A DNA stretch of 64,000 nucleotides from Rhizobium sp. Root708 (GCF_001429725.1 NZ_LMHV01000043.1:208938-272937), one strand, 5' to 3'; counted from the stretch's first letter, positions 9,292 through 17,641 are shown. Notes: generated by a model from the sequence alone, not told the origin. Numbers and translations: made by a program.

Positions 9292-9489
9292 TTCGAACCT
9301 ACCTTTAATAGTCCTTGAGTGATCTCTAGCCTGGCCACACCCTTATTTGTTGGTGTGTCTACCTGGCCGGTTCCCAATTGAAATGAATGGCTTGCCTATT
9401 GGTTCCGAGAAAAAGACATCGAAAATTTGAAAGGAATGAGGGAACTTTCTCGGCACTTCGCGCGCGCTCGTGCTGCGGCGGGCAACGAA

Positions 9490-9514
9490 AAAGGCGCCCG
9501 AAGTGGGCGCCTTT
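9490..9514 (-). terminator. Rho-independent terminator of the dgo/SMP-30 operon
   Basis: AAAGGCGCCC and GGGCGCCTTT pair perfectly around a GAAGT loop. Read on the minus strand the stem runs into CTTTTTCG, a T5 tract, 25 bp after the SMP-30 gene stop. This is the natural end of the minus-strand sugar operon. Confidence 0.85.
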
Positions 9515-9538
9515 CGAAAACACCGTCTGTTGGGACGG

Positions 9539-10426
9539 CTAGAGAATGTAAGCCGGATCGAACCGGCCCTTCACCGCAATGCCGAGCTCGAGCAGCGCGC
9601 CGGCATCCGGTTGCATGGCGCGCGCCGCTTCATCCAGACCTTCCCAGGCTGTCGTGACCGCAAGGCCTTCCGCGTCCGCGCCGATGAAGGCCGGGCAGGA
9701 CGGCTGCGCCGCCGGAACCTTGTAGCGGGCGATGCGAAGTCCGTCCGGGCTGTAGCGATCGACTGTTCCGGCACCCCAGCGGGCATTCCAGATATAGCCG
9801 TCGGCATCGACCACGGAGCCGTCGATGCCACCTGGTTCCTCCATGGTGTCGACCAGAACGATCGGTTCGCCGGCCGGAAGGCCGGTCTCCGGATCGACCA
9901 TGACCCGCATCAGCCTGCTGATCCGCGTGTCGGTGAAATAGCCGGTCGTGCCGTCAGGTGAAAAGCAGATCGAGTTGGGAATGCTGATGGCGTCGAAGAT
10001 CTTCGTCACCTTGCCGCGCGCGACATGATAGATCGCGCCTGCGTGGGTTTCCGCGCGCTTGCTCATCGTGCCGACCCACAATGCGCCCGAGGGATGCGTG
10101 CGTCCGTCGTTCGAGCGGTTCTCCGGCCTGTCGTTTTCAAGGGCGGCGTGGAAGGTCAGGTCACCAGTCTCAATATCGCGGACGAAAAGCCCCTGTTCGG
10201 TGGCCAGCAACTGCCGGCCGGCGTCGATACGGGCAAGCACGCTTGCCATCATCGGCAGGGGGTGGACCTTCTTCTCCTTCGTCGAGAGCCGCAACTCGTG
10301 CAGCTCCTTGCCGAGAATGTTGAACCACCACACCGTATTGGTATCAGGATCGTAGGTCGGCCCTTCGCCAAGCACCGAATTGGTGCTGCAAAGTGTCCTG
10401 CCTCCGAACTCATGAATGTCAGTCAT
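9539..10426 (-). CDS. SMP-30/gluconolactonase family lactonase
   Basis: A 295-residue six-bladed beta-propeller hydrolase of the SMP-30/LRE family. The metal-site motifs are visible: GEGPTYD with its Glu, NRSNDGRTHPSGALWVGTM, the Asn of IPNS and the Asp of GGIDGSVVDADG. In this operon it most likely opens the aldonolactone (galactono-1,4-lactone or similar) produced by the SDR dehydrogenase. It lies 4 bp after dgoA, is the last gene of the operon, and is followed by a terminator. No signal peptide is present, so the enzyme is cytoplasmic. The exact sugar specificity is inferred from its neighbours. Confidence 0.88.
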   Translation of the reverse strand: MTDIHEFGGRTLCSTNSVLGEGPTYDPDTNTVWWFNILGKELHELRLSTKEKKVHPLPMMASVLARIDAGRQLLATEQGLFVRDIETGDLTFHAALENDRPENRSNDGRTHPSGALWVGTMSKRAETHAGAIYHVARGKVTKIFDAISIPNSICFSPDGTTGYFTDTRISRLMRVMVDPETGLPAGEPIVLVDTMEEPGGIDGSVVDADGYIWNARWGAGTVDRYSPDGLRIARYKVPAAQPSCPAFIGADAEGLAVTTAWEGLDEAARAMQPDAGALLELGIAVKGRFDPAYIL

Positions 10427-10430
10427 CCGT

Positions 10431-11063
10431 TCAAGCTCCTACCGCTGCATCGTAAGCGTAGATGGTCGCCTTGGCGCGCTCGGCAACCTCTGCGGCAGTC
10501 ATTCCTGGCTTGTAGATGCTGGTTCCAAGGCCGAACGCCAGGATCCCGGCCTTCGTGTAATCCGCAAAATTCGTGTCCGACACGCCGCCGACCGCAGCGA
10601 TGACAAGTTCCGGCGGCAGGATGGCGCGGATCGCATTGATGCCCGAAGGACCGAGCACGCTGGCCGGGAAGAACTTCAGCCCCGTAGCGCCGGCGCGCGC
10701 GGCGGCCAGAGCTTCGGTCGGCGTGAAGACACCGGGCATGGTGACCATGCCGTAGTCGCGCGCGCGGATAATGACTTCAGGCTCGACGTTTGGCGTTACC
10801 AGGAGCTTGCCGCCTGCATTGTGGAGATTGTCCACCGCCTCGGGCGTCAGGACGGTGCCCGCGCCGATCAGGCAATCGGCGGGCGCCATCTTGGCGGCGA
10901 TTTCGATGGATTTGAACGGCTCCGGCGAGTTCAGCGGGATCTCGATGGCGGTGAGGCCGTTTTCGATCAGCGCGCCGACGACGGCTTCTGTTTCCGACGG
11001 CTTGATGCCGCGCAGAATGGCGATCAAGGGGCGTTTCATGGCGGGGAAGGGGATACGGTTCAT
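10431..11063 (-). CDS. dgoA: 2-dehydro-3-deoxy-6-phosphogalactonate aldolase
   Basis: A 210-residue class I KDPG/KDPGal aldolase that splits 2-keto-3-deoxy-6-phosphogalactonate into pyruvate and glyceraldehyde 3-phosphate. The KDPG-aldolase features are seen: PLIAILRGI at residues 11-19, GLTAIEIPLNSP with its catalytic Glu, IGAGTVLTPE and the Schiff-base Lys in LKFFPAS. The ILRG and IEIPLNSP wording fits DgoA rather than Eda. It is 15 bp downstream of dgoK and 4 bp upstream of the lactonase, so co-transcription is almost certain. Confidence 0.93.
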   Translation of the reverse strand: MNRIPFPAMKRPLIAILRGIKPSETEAVVGALIENGLTAIEIPLNSPEPFKSIEIAAKMAPADCLIGAGTVLTPEAVDNLHNAGGKLLVTPNVEPEVIIRARDYGMVTMPGVFTPTEALAAARAGATGLKFFPASVLGPSGINAIRAILPPELVIAAVGGVSDTNFADYTKAGILAFGLGTSIYKPGMTAAEVAERAKATIYAYDAAVGA

Positions 11064-11078
11064 CGCTCTATTGCTTTC

Positions 11079-11996
11079 TCAATTCGGCCAGATGGCTTTG
11101 GCGGCTGCCGCGAGCCCCTGGCGTACCGCGGCGTCGGCGTCGATGGTGGTGTAGGATAGAGATAGTGTTCGCAAGGCTGTTTCATAAAGGCCCTGCAGCC
11201 TGCCGGATGCAACCAGGCTGATGTCGACCTTGGCGTCCGCTGCGGACAGGGCGCCGGCAATCTCCAGGCCGATCAGCGTGCCCGAAATCTTCGCCTGCGC
11301 GCCCGCGGCGCCAAGCCCGTGCAATAGCTGGCCGGAACGGGCGGTAAAGAAGAGGTTGGTCGCCATCGCCGGGCGTTCGAAGGCGGCCCTGACGGCAGCT
11401 TCGAAAGTCGCGGTGTCGGCGGGCTGATCTTCGGCGCCGACAACCGCGTGCGACAGGATCGTGTGCTTGCTGATCGCATCGAAAAGCTCGCCGGTCATGA
11501 AGCTGGAGAAGCCGGTGACGTTGCTGTCGCGCACATGCACCCACTTCGAGTGGGTACCAGGCATGCACACCGCCTGCGCGCCGACGCTCGTCATGCCGAG
11601 GGCGCCGAGGAGCTGGGTTTCCTCTCCGCGCATGACATCAGGCATGGCCGTGTCGCGTTGCGCCAACCCGGGAAGAATCCGGATGTCGCGGCTCTGACCG
11701 GGAACGGAAACGGCTTTGGTCAGGATGGCGGAGAGCGGCGTCGGCACATCGACGTAGCCTGCTTCCACCCATCCCTGCTTGGCGCCCGCCATGCCGCAGA
11801 CGATGACCGGCAGATCGGCGGGAGCGCCGACCTTCGCCAGATGTGCCGCAAGCACGGGTTCGAAGCCGGTCTTGGCGGCTGTCGTCATGCCTTCGCCGCT
11901 GCGGCTCTCACCGAGAATGCTGCCGTCGGCGCCGATCAGCCACAGCCGGAAGCTGCTCGTTCCCCAGTCGACCGCGATATAAGCGGGATTTGCCAT
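11079..11996 (-). CDS. dgoK: 2-dehydro-3-deoxygalactonokinase
   Basis: A 305-residue kinase of the DgoK family that phosphorylates 2-keto-3-deoxygalactonate and feeds DgoA. The N-terminal phosphate-binding loop VDWGTSSFRLW and the later LPGLAQRD, MRGEETQLLGAL and MPGTHSKWVHV segments are family hallmarks. I chose the ATG at 11996 because its A is shared with the TAA stop of the upstream SDR gene (TAATG), a coupled start, and family similarity begins there; the frame continues about 39 codons upstream inside the SDR gene without similarity. Confidence 0.94.
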   Translation of the reverse strand: MANPAYIAVDWGTSSFRLWLIGADGSILGESRSGEGMTTAAKTGFEPVLAAHLAKVGAPADLPVIVCGMAGAKQGWVEAGYVDVPTPLSAILTKAVSVPGQSRDIRILPGLAQRDTAMPDVMRGEETQLLGALGMTSVGAQAVCMPGTHSKWVHVRDSNVTGFSSFMTGELFDAISKHTILSHAVVGAEDQPADTATFEAAVRAAFERPAMATNLFFTARSGQLLHGLGAAGAQAKISGTLIGLEIAGALSAADAKVDISLVASGRLQGLYETALRTLSLSYTTIDADAAVRQGLAAAAKAIWPN

Positions 11997-12766
11997 TAGA
12001 AAATGCCTCCATCGACAATAAGCGACTGCGCGCTCACGGCGGAGGCGCAGTCGGATGCTAGAAACAGACACGGCCCGACAATAGCGTCGGCGTGCAGAAC
12101 TTTTTTGATGCACTGGCGCTCGAGCGTGCGGGCAATGCCATCTTCCGTCAGCCAGAGTTTCATCTGGCGATCGGTCACGATCATTCCAGGAAGGATGCAG
12201 TTTACCCGGATGTTGTCACTGCCAAGCTTTCCGGCGAGGCTCTTCGTCAGTCCGATAACCCCCGCCTTGGCGGTCGAGTAGGCCGGAAAGTCTGGCATGT
12301 TGAGCAGAAAGGCGATCGAGGACATGTTGATGATGGCACCGCCGCCCGCCGCCCGCATGTGAGGTGCGACAGCCTGGGACATGAAAAAGACATGCCTGAC
12401 GTTGGTGGCCTGGTTGTTGTCCCAGTACTCCTCGGTAACCGTCTCGAAGTCATGGCGATCGTCGCGCGCCGCATTGTTGACGAGGACGCTGATCGGGCCG
12501 GAGTGGGCCGCGACCGCCTCGACGGTTTGCCGGATCGCGCTGACGTCGCGGAGATCGGCCCTGTGAAAGCGGACGGGGTGCAGGCTGTCGCGTGACAGGC
12601 GTTGAGCAAGTTCGCGGCTTTCGTCTTCGGCGATGTCGATGAAAGAGACTTTCGCGCCCTGTTTGGCAAAGCCCTCGACAATCGCCGCGCCGATCCCCGA
12701 GCCGCCGCCCGAGACGAGCACGCTCCGGTCCCTGAATTCCGGAAACTGGGTCCGAATTTCCGCCAT
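11996..12766 (-). CDS. SDR-family NAD(P)-dependent sugar dehydrogenase
   Basis: A 256-residue short-chain dehydrogenase. It shows the nucleotide-binding SGGGSGIGAAI motif (residues 19-29), VNNAARDD, the catalytic YSTAK (Tyr-x-x-x-Lys) and NCILPGM. As first gene of the operon with lactonase, dgoK and dgoA, it is best explained as an aldose (probably D-galactose) 1-dehydrogenase of a De Ley-Doudoroff pathway; the substrate is inferred from context only. The stop overlaps the dgoK start by one base. A perfect inverted repeat lies 19-35 bp upstream of its ATG, so the divergent IclR regulator probably controls it. Confidence 0.88.
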   Translation of the reverse strand: MAEIRTQFPEFRDRSVLVSGGGSGIGAAIVEGFAKQGAKVSFIDIAEDESRELAQRLSRDSLHPVRFHRADLRDVSAIRQTVEAVAAHSGPISVLVNNAARDDRHDFETVTEEYWDNNQATNVRHVFFMSQAVAPHMRAAGGGAIINMSSIAFLLNMPDFPAYSTAKAGVIGLTKSLAGKLGSDNIRVNCILPGMIVTDRQMKLWLTEDGIARTLERQCIKKVLHADAIVGPCLFLASDCASAVSAQSLIVDGGIF

Positions 12767-12784
12767 GCATGTCCTCCGCCGCTA

Positions 12785-12820
12785 GTTCCATTATTTGGAA
12801 CTTAATTTGACTATGTGGAA
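12785..12820. promoter_or_regulatory. candidate IclR-family operator
   Basis: GTTCCA-TTATT-TGGAAC (12785-12801) is a perfect 6-bp inverted repeat with a 5-bp spacer, and a further TGGAA sits at 12816-12820, exactly 20 bp (about two helical turns) from the first. TTCCA/TGGAA half-sites are typical of IclR-family operators. The cluster lies in the 102-bp divergent region between the sugar operon and the IclR gene, covering both promoters. Confidence 0.7.
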
Positions 12821-12868
12821 TTATCGGATTACGCTACCCCTTCTGTCAAGGTATCCGGGCGCTCGATC

Positions 12869-13663
12869 ATGGCCACATTGAACAATGAGACAAGGGAGCG
12901 TCGCGAGACGGGAACGCTCGGCAAGCTCATGGTTCTTCTGGACCTGGTCGCCCACGCCGATGGCCCCTTGCGATTTACCGATATCGCCGCCGCAAGCGGT
13001 CAGCCGCGTGGCACCTTGCATCGTCAGCTCGTGCACCTCGTCGAAGAAGGCCTGCTCGAACTCGACGCCGACGGCCGCTACTCTACGGGCCTGCGGCTGC
13101 TGGAGCTTGCGTCGCGAAGCTGGGCGCGCAACGAACTGCGCCTCGTCGCGGAGCCGCATCTGAGGGAACTGCAGGATCTGACGGGTGAAACCGTGCATCT
13201 CGGTGTTATCAGGGGTGCGTCCGTCATCTATCTCGACAAGGTCGAAGGTCGGCAACCGGTTCGCATGTATTCGCAGATCGGCAATGCTTCGCCGATCTAT
13301 TGCACCGGCGTCGGAAAGGCCGCGTTGTCGCTGCTGCCCGACGACCGCATCGATACGCTTCTGGCGGAAGTGAGCTTTCAGCGATTTACGCCCGCCACCC
13401 ACACTCGCGACACGCTGCTCACCGAGATCAGCGAGATACGCCGCAATGGCGTGGCGTTCGACCGCGAAGAGCACGAGGTCGGCATCCGCTGCGTCGCCGC
13501 GCCAATCTCCTCGGAAAATCTCTCCTTTGTCGGCGGGATCTCGGTCACCGGACCTGCATATCGGCTGACCATGGAGCGCCTGGAGGAGTGGGCCGAACCC
13601 ATCCGGCGGACGGCGGGCCGGATTTCGACGGGCATCCGGATCGGCCTCGGACCGCGTCCTTGA
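12869..13663 (+). CDS. IclR-family transcriptional regulator
   Basis: A 264-residue regulator with an N-terminal winged helix (about residues 17-75; TDIAAASGQPRGTLHRQL recognition region) and a C-terminal IclR effector domain (ETVHLGVIRGASVIYLDKVEG ... YCTGVGKAALS ... VGIRCVAAPI). It is divergent from the SDR-dgoK-dgoA-lactonase operon and very likely its regulator, responding to a sugar acid such as KDGal or galactonate; the ligand is inferred. The ATG at 12869 was chosen because the open frame upstream passes through the operator region and shows no family similarity. Confidence 0.92.
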   Translation: MATLNNETRERRETGTLGKLMVLLDLVAHADGPLRFTDIAAASGQPRGTLHRQLVHLVEEGLLELDADGRYSTGLRLLELASRSWARNELRLVAEPHLRELQDLTGETVHLGVIRGASVIYLDKVEGRQPVRMYSQIGNASPIYCTGVGKAALSLLPDDRIDTLLAEVSFQRFTPATHTRDTLLTEISEIRRNGVAFDREEHEVGIRCVAAPISSENLSFVGGISVTGPAYRLTMERLEEWAEPIRRTAGRISTGIRIGLGPRP

Positions 13664-13751
13664 GGGTAATTAACGGTATTCTGCTCACGGTATTGTGATT
13701 TTCTGACGAATCGTCACAATTGCACCCTGTCAATCCCCTGTCCTGGGGTGT

Positions 13752-13770
13752 ATGTGCAGTTAGTACACAT
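13752..13770. promoter_or_regulatory. lux-box-sized inverted repeat upstream of LuxR gene
   Basis: ATGTG-N9-CACAT forms a 19-bp element with 14 of 19 positions symmetric (the 5-bp outer arms are perfect), centred about 85 bp before the LuxR-family start. Its length matches LuxR-type operators (18-20 bp), so it may serve autoregulation. This is inference; it lacks the classical lux-box core. Confidence 0.4.
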
Positions 13771-13844
13771 CGTCCGCGCGCATCCAGGGCTGGCGAAGAC
13801 GTGTCGCAAGTCCAAGTCCCGAAATTCTGAAGTTGAATGCATAG

Positions 13845-14576
13845 ATGAACGCCTCACACTCTGTTGCTTCCGTAGACGTCTACGTAAGTGAGCTCGCTGG
13901 ACTGAACACTCAGTTCGACATTTTCCGTTTTATGAAAAGAGTGACGGAGGCGTATCAGGCGCGTGCCTTCATGGTTTTCAACCTGCCGTCCGCCACCACG
14001 CGCGATCTGCAAAGCAACACCGTCATCACCAACTGGCCGGTGGAGCTTCTTTCTGCCTATGATCACGAAGGCTTGCTGATCAACAGCCCGGTCATGCGCC
14101 GGTTGCGGGGCTCGACGGTTCCCTTCTCCAACGATCTTTCCAAGGCGAAGCTGGAACGTCCGGATGGCAAGGCAGGCATTGTGTCCGCTCTGTTTGAGCG
14201 TTTCCGCATGATGCGCTGTGCCTATTTTCCGACGCACGACCCCTCCGGAAGCCGCGGCGCCGTGTCGTTCTCCGGAGATCGGCAGCCCTTCACCTCGGAA
14301 GAGATGCGCGAACTGCACTACCTCTCAAGCTATATTTTCGACCGCCTGGCGGAAATCCGGACTCTCGACAACAGAGTGGTCGAAGCCCTGACCGACCGCG
14401 AGACCGACTGTCTGAACTGGACCGCTGCGGGTAAGACGAGCGTTGAGATCGCCGATATCCTTGGCTTGTCGGAGCACACGGTCAACCACTACCTCAACCG
14501 CGCGACAAAGAAGCTCGACACGGTCAATCGTACGCAGGCCGTCGCCAAGGCTTTGCGCATCGGCCTGATAAAGTGA
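13845..14576 (+). CDS. LuxR-family regulator (LuxR solo)
   Basis: A 243-residue protein with an N-terminal autoinducer-binding-like domain (about residues 15-165) and a C-terminal LuxR helix-turn-helix (LTDRETDCLNWTAAGKTS, EIADILGLSEHTVNHYL). No LuxI-type synthase is in the window. The residues expected to hold an acyl-homoserine lactone look altered: the Trp of the usual EW..RY motif is Leu, the Asp of DPV is Asn (NSPV), and the Trp after PF is replaced by SND, while one Tyr is kept. It may therefore sense another ligand or none. Palindromes lie both upstream and downstream. It is probably monocistronic. Confidence 0.9.
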   Translation: MNASHSVASVDVYVSELAGLNTQFDIFRFMKRVTEAYQARAFMVFNLPSATTRDLQSNTVITNWPVELLSAYDHEGLLINSPVMRRLRGSTVPFSNDLSKAKLERPDGKAGIVSALFERFRMMRCAYFPTHDPSGSRGAVSFSGDRQPFTSEEMRELHYLSSYIFDRLAEIRTLDNRVVEALTDRETDCLNWTAAGKTSVEIADILGLSEHTVNHYLNRATKKLDTVNRTQAVAKALRIGLIK

Positions 14577-14628
14577 AATTTGCTCAAATTGCAGGCGAAA
14601 GCTCACGCCGAGCCTAAAATTACGCCAA

Positions 14629-14659
14629 GTAAAGTGTGGATGTTTGTTCCACACTTTAC
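14629..14659. promoter_or_regulatory. 31-bp perfect palindrome downstream of LuxR gene
   Basis: GTAAAGTGTGGA and TCCACACTTTAC are perfect 12-bp arms around a TGTTTGT spacer, 52 bp after the LuxR stop. There is no T-tract, and the arms are only 5/12 GC, so it is a poor intrinsic terminator and may instead be a protein-binding site. It lies at the left end of a 510-bp region without a convincing gene. Confidence 0.5.
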
Positions 14660-15086
14660 CAGCACTGTGCTTAATCAGCATCTTTTCAACTGGCATGTTT
14701 TCTGCTTCTTTATTTGCAGCGGTCCAGAGGGGGCCTGGTAACGACGCCGTATGAATGGCGCGACCTGCACACCGCCGTTCGATGTCGCGGCCGCCTTTTG
14801 GCGTGTCTGGCCTCGAACGGCGGTTGTTGCATTTTTGATACTCAGTTTCGTGCATCGGCCACCAAAGCAATTGTTACTACGCTCCGGGCTGGTCTTTCGC
14901 CGTGCCTACCCTACAAAATCTACTGATTGGAGAAGGCCGTTGCGCGATCAGGGCGAAAGCCCGGCGGACTTGGTGGCGCAACGGTCATTCTTCACGCCTC
15001 ATCGACAAAGGCGCCAGCTGCGATTTTGTTTGGCGAAGCCGCGGCTCTCCTCTATCTAGTTTGCCGAAACAGGCAGTGAGGATGGA
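14660..15086. other. non-coding stretch before mrp
   Basis: About 430 bp, visibly richer in A+T in its first third (TTTTCAACTGGCATGTTTTCTGCTTC). Short open frames (for example 14751-15059, 102 codons) have no recognisable family, no ribosome-binding site and no rhizobial codon bias. I see no tRNA or riboswitch fold. It presumably holds the mrp promoter. Confidence 0.5.
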
Positions 15087-16250
15087 ATGAGCGGCGTCAC
15101 CAAGGAACAAGTTCTCGAAACGCTGAAAACCGTGCGCGGTCCGGATCTCGAGCACAACATCGTTGAGCTCGGCATGGTCTCCGATGTCTTCATTTCCGAC
15201 GGCAAGGTCTATTTCTCCATTACCGTACCGGCCGATCGCGCCAAGGAGCTCGAGCCTCTCCGGTCGGCTGCCGAGCGCGTCATCAAGGAGATCCCGGGCG
15301 TCAAGGGCGCTCTTGTTGCCCTGACGGCCGACAAGAAGGGCGGCTCCGCGCCCCAGCCCCAGCCCCGGCCGCAGCCGCAGGGCGGCCACGAGCATCACGG
15401 CCATTCCCACCCGCACCCCCATCCGCCGCAGCAGGCGCGCTCCGGCAAGCTCGGCGTCCCCGGCATCAACGCGATCATCGCGGTTGCATCCGGCAAGGGC
15501 GGGGTCGGCAAGTCGACGACGGCGGTCAATCTTGCGCTAGGTCTTCAGGCAAACGGCCTGCGTGTCGGTATCCTCGATGCGGATATTTACGGCCCCTCGA
15601 TGCCGCGGCTGCTCAAGATCTCCGGACGCCCGACCCAGATCGACGGCCGCATCATCAATCCGATGGAGAATTACGGTCTCAAGGTCATGTCGATGGGCTT
15701 CCTCGTCGACGAGGAGACCGCGATGATCTGGCGGGGCCCGATGGTGCAATCCGCCCTGATGCAGATGCTGCGCGAGGTTGCCTGGGGCGATCTCGACGTT
15801 CTCGTCGTCGACATGCCTCCGGGCACCGGCGACGCGCAGCTGACGATGGCGCAACAGGTGCCGCTCGCCGGCGCCGTCATCGTGTCGACGCCGCAGGATC
15901 TTGCCCTCATCGATGCCCGCAAGGGCTTGAACATGTTCAGGAAGGTCGAGGTGCCGGTGCTCGGCATCGTCGAGAACATGAGCTACTTCATCGCGCCGGA
16001 TACCGGCACGCGCTATGACATCTTCGGCCACGGCGGCGCCCGCAAGGAAGCCGAGCGCATTGGCGTTCCGTTCCTCGGGGAGGTGCCGTTGACGATGAAT
16101 ATTCGTGAGACGTCGGATGCCGGAACGCCGCTCGTTGCCACCGAGCCGGATGGCATCGTCGCAAGCATCTACCGTGACATCGCGACCAAGGTCTGGGAGC
16201 AGCTGGGCGGCCAGCCCGCGCGGCCTGCGCCGTCCATCGTATTCGAATAA
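15087..16250 (+). CDS. mrp: Mrp/NBP35-family P-loop ATPase (iron-sulfur carrier ApbC-like)
   Basis: A 387-residue cytoplasmic protein. Residues about 1-85 are a MIP18/DUF59 domain, about 92-120 a Pro/Gln/His-rich linker (GGHEHHGHSHPHPHPP), and about 125-375 the MinD-like ATPase with GKGGVGKST (deviant Walker A), DADIYGPSMPR and DMPPGTGDAQL. Family members carry and deliver Fe-S clusters. The usual CxxC cluster ligand after ENMSYF is missing here (APDT), as noted under findings. The His-rich linker could bind metal. It stands alone, with about 390 bp before corA. Confidence 0.93.
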   Translation: MSGVTKEQVLETLKTVRGPDLEHNIVELGMVSDVFISDGKVYFSITVPADRAKELEPLRSAAERVIKEIPGVKGALVALTADKKGGSAPQPQPRPQPQGGHEHHGHSHPHPHPPQQARSGKLGVPGINAIIAVASGKGGVGKSTTAVNLALGLQANGLRVGILDADIYGPSMPRLLKISGRPTQIDGRIINPMENYGLKVMSMGFLVDEETAMIWRGPMVQSALMQMLREVAWGDLDVLVVDMPPGTGDAQLTMAQQVPLAGAVIVSTPQDLALIDARKGLNMFRKVEVPVLGIVENMSYFIAPDTGTRYDIFGHGGARKEAERIGVPFLGEVPLTMNIRETSDAGTPLVATEPDGIVASIYRDIATKVWEQLGGQPARPAPSIVFE

Positions 16251-16645
16251 CTGCTTCGCCGCGCCTAGACTCCCAATTGCGGAGGAAATGTGTTCCAAGG
16301 GCGCAGTGTACGTAAGATGTCTTGATTCTTTCGCAGCTTTCCGTCATATGGCGCGCCGTCGCCATGAGGGCGACTTTGCGAATGCTCGATGATGGCCGTC
16401 CCGGTTGGGGATCGGCCAGTGCATGATCGGAGTTGTCTTGGTCGAAGGCTTGGGGACTGCGATACGGTTGAGCATAATGCATGTCTGGGCCGCGGCCCGA
16501 TGTGCCAGGAGTTACATGAGCTTTCTTCAATCGCTTCCGCAGATATCGATGCCCGGCATCGTTGGCGCTCCCGCAGCCGGAGTGCCGTGGAAGGTCATTC
16601 GATGATGCACGTGGTTCCAGCACGATTGATTGATTGGTGGTTCCG
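16251..16645. other. non-coding stretch between mrp and corA
   Basis: Nearly 400 bp without a supportable gene. Short frames (16389-16649 and 16405-16605) encode no known family. I see no strong hairpin or tRNA; it probably contains the corA promoter and leader. A magnesium-sensing leader is possible but nothing in the sequence shows one. Confidence 0.4.
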
Positions 16646-17623
16646 GTGATCGCGGCCTACTGCTCCAATTGCAAGACGGTTGAACTCGGCGATCTCTCGC
16701 AGGCGAATACCCTGCCTGACGACGTGATGTGGATCGACATGATCGAGCCGACGCGCGAGGAAGAGCTTTACCTCGAAAAGGCGCTCGGTATCGAAGTGCC
16801 GACACGCGACGATCTGAAGGACATCGAACCGTCGGCCCGTCTCTATGTCGAGAATGATGCCGTGTTCATGACGGCATCACTCGTCTGGAAGGCGGAAACG
16901 GATGCGCCGACGCTGACCGATATCGCGTTCATTCTTGTCGGCAAGCGCCTGATCACCATTCGCTACGCCCTGCCGAAATCCTTCGCACTCTTCATCGCGG
17001 CCCTTCACCGCGTTCCGGCCCAGTGCCGCAACGGCGCTGCCCTTCTGTCGAAGCTCTTCGAGACGATCATCGACCGCACCGCCGAGATCCTCGAGATATC
17101 TGTCGCGCGGATCGATATTCTGTCCATGCACGTTTTCGGAGATCGCGCCCGGAAGGTTCGCCGGCCCTCGAACTATCTCGAGGAAAAGCTGCGCGACATC
17201 GCCGGGCATCATCGTCTTGTCAGCAAGGTGCGCGATAGTCTGGCCTCGATGTCCAGACTGATGACCTTCTTCTACAACGTTCCAGCCGTTCAGCAGGACC
17301 GCGAAACCAGGGAACTCTGCAAGACCGTCTCACGCGACATCCAGTCGCTGAACGAGCATGCGTCCTTTATCGCCGGCAACATCACGTTCCTTCTCGACGC
17401 GTCGCTCGGTCTGATCAACATCGAGCAGAACTCGATCATCAAGATTTTCTCGATCGCGTCCGTGGTCTTCTTGCCGCCGACGCTGGTCGCCTCCATCTAC
17501 GGCATGAACTTTGAATTCATGCCGGAACTGCACTTTGCCCACGGGTATCCGATTTCCCTCGGGCTCATGGTGATCTCCGCCATCATTCCCTTCTTCTTTT
17601 TCCGATGGAAAGGCTGGCTCTGA
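16646..17623 (+). CDS. corA: CorA-family divalent cation transporter
   Basis: A 325-residue homopentameric Mg2+/Co2+ channel of the CorA family. The large N-terminal cytoplasmic domain is followed by two C-terminal membrane helices, with the signature YGMNF between residues about 290-294 after SIASVVFLPPTLVASIYG and the second helix ISLGLMVISAIIPFFFF. The basic end RWKGWL fits the cytoplasmic tail. No ATG fits: TTG 16634, GTG 16637 and GTG 16646 are in frame; I chose GTG 16646 because GGTGG lies 5-9 bp upstream. Kup follows 18 bp or more downstream on the same strand, so the pair could form a cation-uptake operon. Confidence 0.92.
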   Translation: MIAAYCSNCKTVELGDLSQANTLPDDVMWIDMIEPTREEELYLEKALGIEVPTRDDLKDIEPSARLYVENDAVFMTASLVWKAETDAPTLTDIAFILVGKRLITIRYALPKSFALFIAALHRVPAQCRNGAALLSKLFETIIDRTAEILEISVARIDILSMHVFGDRARKVRRPSNYLEEKLRDIAGHHRLVSKVRDSLASMSRLMTFFYNVPAVQQDRETRELCKTVSRDIQSLNEHASFIAGNITFLLDASLGLINIEQNSIIKIFSIASVVFLPPTLVASIYGMNFEFMPELHFAHGYPISLGLMVISAIIPFFFFRWKGWL

Positions 17624-17641
17624 AGAGCCTGTTTTCATTTC

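Noticed and set aside
14751..15059. 102-codon open frame with a short hydrophobic stretch
   Set aside because: There is no ribosome-binding site, no recognisable family, and its composition is unlike rhizobial coding sequence.
16389..16649. Short open frames between mrp and corA
   Set aside because: There is no ribosome-binding site or similarity, and several frames overlap with equal lack of support.
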